A stretch of DNA of 40,428 bases. Origin: Pinirhizobacter soli (lineage in GTDB: Bacteria; Pseudomonadota; Gammaproteobacteria; Xanthomonadales; Rhodanobacteraceae). The translations under genes and the position numbers were made by a program. Below the pieces are notes generated by a model. It was not told the DNA's origin and did not search any database. It saw only the letters and a list, made by a program, of their open reading frames with translations. Shown one piece after another: positions 38,561 through 40,428 of this stretch (positions within the stretch are counted from its first letter, which is position 1; each line of letters begins with the position of its first letter). The stretch lies in NCBI RefSeq assembly GCF_015905305.1, contig NZ_JADZLQ010000003.1:742201-782628 (forward strand), given 5' to 3'.

Positions 38561-39288
38561 TGCGCGTGATGGTGGTGGATGACGAACCGCTTGCTCGCGA
38601 TGGCGTGCGTGCCCGCCTGGCCCGGCATAAGGACATCTGCCTGGTCGGCGAGGCGGGGGAGGGTGAAGCTGCGATAAAGATGATCGGGCAATCGCGGCCC
38701 GACCTCGTATTCATGGACGTGCAGATGCCCGGCATGAGCGGCATCGACGCCCTGCGCCGGATCGCGCCAGCCGAGCGCCCGTTGGCCGTCCTGCTTACCG
38801 CTTACGAGAATTTCGCCGTGGCCGGGTTCGAGCTTCAGGCGCTGGATTACCTGCTCAAGCCCATCGACGATGAGCGCTTTCGCGAAGCGCTCGACCGCGC
38901 GCGGGCGGCCTTGCGTTCCCGCGCCCATGACGGCGTAGCCGGGACGCCACCGCCCTGGGCCGAGCGTTTCACGGTGCGCGTCGGCCAACGCATTGCCGTG
39001 GTTGACGCCAACGACATCGACTGGATCGAAGCGAACGACGACTACGCAGGCTTGCATGTGGGAACGCGGGTATACCTGCTGCGTGAGCCGCTGCATCAAC
39101 TCAGTCTGCGCCTGGATCCTCGGCGGTTCACGCGCATCCATCGCTCCACCATCGTGCGCATCGATCGCATTGCCGAGCTTGAGGCGCTCTCCAACCGCGA
39201 CTGCCTGCTCCGCCTGCGCGATGGCACGCCCCTGCGGGCCAGCCGCACGTATGTCGAGCAATTGCACGCCGCACTGGCGGCGCGCTGA
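38557..39288 (+). CDS. LytTR-family response regulator
   Basis: A 243-residue regulator. The receiver domain has the acidic pocket D8-D9, the phosphoacceptor D54 in VFMDVQMPG, and the KPID end with its lysine. The C-terminal LytTR DNA-binding domain covers about 135-240 (FTVRVGQRIAVVDANDIDWI, then RRFTRIHRSTIVRIDRI). Such regulators bind pairs of direct repeats. The partner kinase lies upstream and overlaps it by four bases. Targets are unknown. Confidence 0.94.
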   Translation: MMRVMVVDDEPLARDGVRARLARHKDICLVGEAGEGEAAIKMIGQSRPDLVFMDVQMPGMSGIDALRRIAPAERPLAVLLTAYENFAVAGFELQALDYLLKPIDDERFREALDRARAALRSRAHDGVAGTPPPWAERFTVRVGQRIAVVDANDIDWIEANDDYAGLHVGTRVYLLREPLHQLSLRLDPRRFTRIHRSTIVRIDRIAELEALSNRDCLLRLRDGTPLRASRTYVEQLHAALAAR

Positions 39289-39317
39289 GGCCGGTTACCC
39301 GCATGCTTCCGGGGCGA

Positions 39318-40082
39318 TCAGTCCCGCGACGGCACCGAAACCTTGCCGGTCACCCGCGAGTGGCTGATGTCGCCGCTGCCCTTGGAGTGCACGGTGAGGT
39401 CGCCGCGCACGTCATCGACGTTGACATCGCCCGAGCCAATCGAATCCACCTCGACATTGCCGCCGACGCCCCGCATGTCCAGGTCACCGGAGCCGACGGT
39501 GCCCACGCTGACCGCACCGCGGATGTTGCGCAGCTTCGCGTCGCCGGATCCGACGGAGTCGACTTTCACGCTGCCGGCGCCTTCCGCCGTGAGATCGCCG
39601 GAGCCCACGGTGGCACTGAGCTCACCGGCCGTGTCGTAGAGCTTGGCGTCGCCCGAACCGACGTGGGCCACGAGGCTCGCCACGCCATGCGTCTCGCCAT
39701 CGCCGCTGCCTACCTGCAGATCGACGGGCAGGTTGGCGGGCATGGATACGTCCACCTTGAAGGACTGCTGGGTGTAGCCGATGTGCCAATGGCTGCGATC
39801 GTCGCCCAGCTTCACCACCAGCGTGTCGCCCTCACGATGCTGGGTGATCACCAGTTCCGCCAGCGCATCCTCGCTGGAAGCACACGCCTTGCCGCGCGCC
39901 GCCAGCGACGTGCCGCTGCCACTGGCGTTGATCTTCAGCTCATGGCTGCCAGTCTCCAGGCGAACGGTGCGCACCCCGCGCAGGTCCGCATCCAGCGAAC
40001 GGTCAGCCGAGTGCGTGCATTGATCGGCGTGCGCCGCGGCAAACGGGGCGAAGGCGAGGGCGAGCAGTGCGTACTTGCGCAT
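39318..40082 (-). CDS. Secreted GSGD-repeat envelope protein (DUF4097/GIN-domain-like)
   Basis: A 254-residue protein with a signal peptide cleaved about A19 (FAPFAAAHA-DQ), a small N-terminal domain containing two cysteines (DQCTHSADRSLD and GKACASSEDA) that could form a disulphide, and seven repeats with a GSGD core (QVGSGDGE, HVGSGDAK, TVGSGDLT, SVGSGDAK, TVGSGDLD, SIGSGDVN, SKGSGDIS) spaced 17-19 residues apart. It resembles DUF4097/DUF2807 beta-solenoid proteins. The role is unknown. It ends 29 bp from the convergent response-regulator gene. Confidence 0.78.
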   Translation of the reverse strand: MRKYALLALAFAPFAAAHADQCTHSADRSLDADLRGVRTVRLETGSHELKINASGSGTSLAARGKACASSEDALAELVITQHREGDTLVVKLGDDRSHWHIGYTQQSFKVDVSMPANLPVDLQVGSGDGETHGVASLVAHVGSGDAKLYDTAGELSATVGSGDLTAEGAGSVKVDSVGSGDAKLRNIRGAVSVGTVGSGDLDMRGVGGNVEVDSIGSGDVNVDDVRGDLTVHSKGSGDISHSRVTGKVSVPSRD

Positions 40083-40238
40083 GAGATGGGTTCCATAAGG
40101 GATAGGCGTACCGCATAGGGATACCCCCATAGCCCAAGCGGCCGCAATGGCCCGAAAGTCCCCATGCCCAGTGGCAGGGCGGGCCCCGTGCCATGCCGGT
40201 TTCCGGCCATTGATGAAAAAGAATTTAGATCGATCCTA
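40083..40238. other. Gene-free region upstream of the GSGD-repeat gene
   Basis: About 156 bp before the promoter at the contig end. I see no ORF with coding character. It should hold the promoter of the minus-strand GSGD-repeat gene, but no clear -35/-10 pair stands out. A short palindrome GCCGG-TTT-CCGGC is present near 40195. Confidence 0.4.
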
Positions 40239-40266
40239 TTGACGCCGGGAATCCCAGCCCTATAAT
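40239..40266 (+). promoter_or_regulatory. Strong sigma70-like promoter near the contig end
   Basis: TTGACG and a perfect TATAAT are 16 bp apart, with a predicted start near 40273. It is the closest match to the sigma70 consensus I found in the window, and no annotated gene follows it. Confidence 0.75.
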
Positions 40267-40272
40267 CCTGTA

Positions 40273-40360
40273 CCGAGCAGTTCTTTAATGGACTGCCTGC
40301 CCCGCCTCGGTACCAGATACCCTCCCTCCCCCGCTCTGGTACCGAGGCCCGGCCTTTTTT
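40273..40360 (+). ncRNA. Candidate small RNA or leader transcript
   Basis: A putative transcript of about 88 nt runs from the predicted start of the promoter to a T-tract. It has a first small stem (GCAGT/ACTGC around 40278-40297) and a second 13-bp stem with a pyrimidine-rich 19-nt loop. I recognise no known RNA family. A 26-codon ORF (ATG 40288 to TAG 40368) overlaps it but has no good ribosome binding site and is proline-rich, so it may be chance. It could also be an attenuated leader of a gene beyond the contig end. Confidence 0.45.
40304..40360 (+). terminator. Hairpin and T-tract ending the candidate small RNA
   Basis: Perfect inverted repeat GCCTCGGTACCAG (40304-40316) and CTGGTACCGAGGC (40336-40348), then CCGGCC and six T residues (40355-40360). 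The gap of six bases between stem and T-tract is long for a classical terminator; a small AGGC-CCG-GCCT stem right before the T-tract may be the active hairpin. Confidence 0.6.
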
Positions 40361-40376
40361 GCGGCTAGGGCGGGAG

Positions 40377-40428
<52 letters not shown>

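Noticed and set aside
40288-40368. A 26-codon ORF spanning the hairpin at the contig end as a leader peptide gene.
   Set aside because: There is no good ribosome binding site, no run of regulatory codons for one amino acid apart from scattered prolines, and the region is close to an artefactual end.

Overview
The window looks like the end of a contig from a pigmented, GC-rich gammaproteobacterium of the Xanthomonadales, most likely a Luteibacter/Dyella/Rhodanobacter-type member of the Rhodanobacteraceae. The grounds are a halogenase-containing aryl polyene (xanthomonadin-type) pigment locus with a XanB2-like chorismatase, GC-rich coding sequence throughout, and housekeeping proteins of gammaproteobacterial type. 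The assignment is inference from gene content; no rRNA is present. The last 51 bases are a pure G run that looks like a sequencing artefact.

Left part (1-11.2 kb): a cut-off bactofilin and a membrane coiled-coil partner; bacterioferritin (bfr) and its ferredoxin (bfd), the latter behind a promoter carrying a Fur-like box; rppH; an elongator tRNA-Met with its own terminator; a HigB/HigA-like toxin-antitoxin module whose toxin gene is frameshifted into the antitoxin frame; queD; and the complete F1Fo ATP synthase operon atpIBEFHAGDC, from a sigma70-like promoter to a strong terminator. Hairpins lie after atpE and atpA, and a U-rich tract precedes the atpE ribosome binding site.

Middle part (11.3-30.4 kb): a DUF748 protein and glmU, then two adjacent secondary-metabolism blocks. 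The first is a tightly coupled minus-strand operon of acyltransferase, acyl carrier protein, alpha/beta hydrolase, GT1 glycosyltransferase and methyltransferase (13.8-18.4 kb). It has no ketosynthase and I cannot match it to a named pathway; it is my best candidate for an undescribed system. The second is the aryl polyene locus: chorismatase on the minus strand, a seven-gene plus-strand operon (ACP, membrane protein, dehydratase, LpxL-like acyltransferase, LolA-like carrier, RND/MMPL exporter, second dehydratase), and a convergent minus-strand set (ketosynthase, chain-length-factor-like ketosynthase, GT2, flavin-dependent halogenase, DUF6445 protein with an HxD...H...R signature). Together they would make a 3-hydroxybenzoate starter, extend it to a polyene on an ACP, halogenate it, attach it to a lipid or sugar carrier and move it to the outer membrane. 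The aryl-activating ligase and the ketoreductase expected in such pathways are not in the window.

Right part (30.4-40.4 kb): ydcF, hemF, a VNG-repeat envelope protein, gpmA, a CcdC/DUF1453 membrane protein, a PII regulator, ubiK, comM/yifB, an NTF2-like secreted protein, a LytS/LytTR two-component pair and a GSGD-repeat envelope protein. After these comes a gene-free end with a good sigma70 promoter, a short transcript region with a 13-bp hairpin and T-tract, and the poly-G end.
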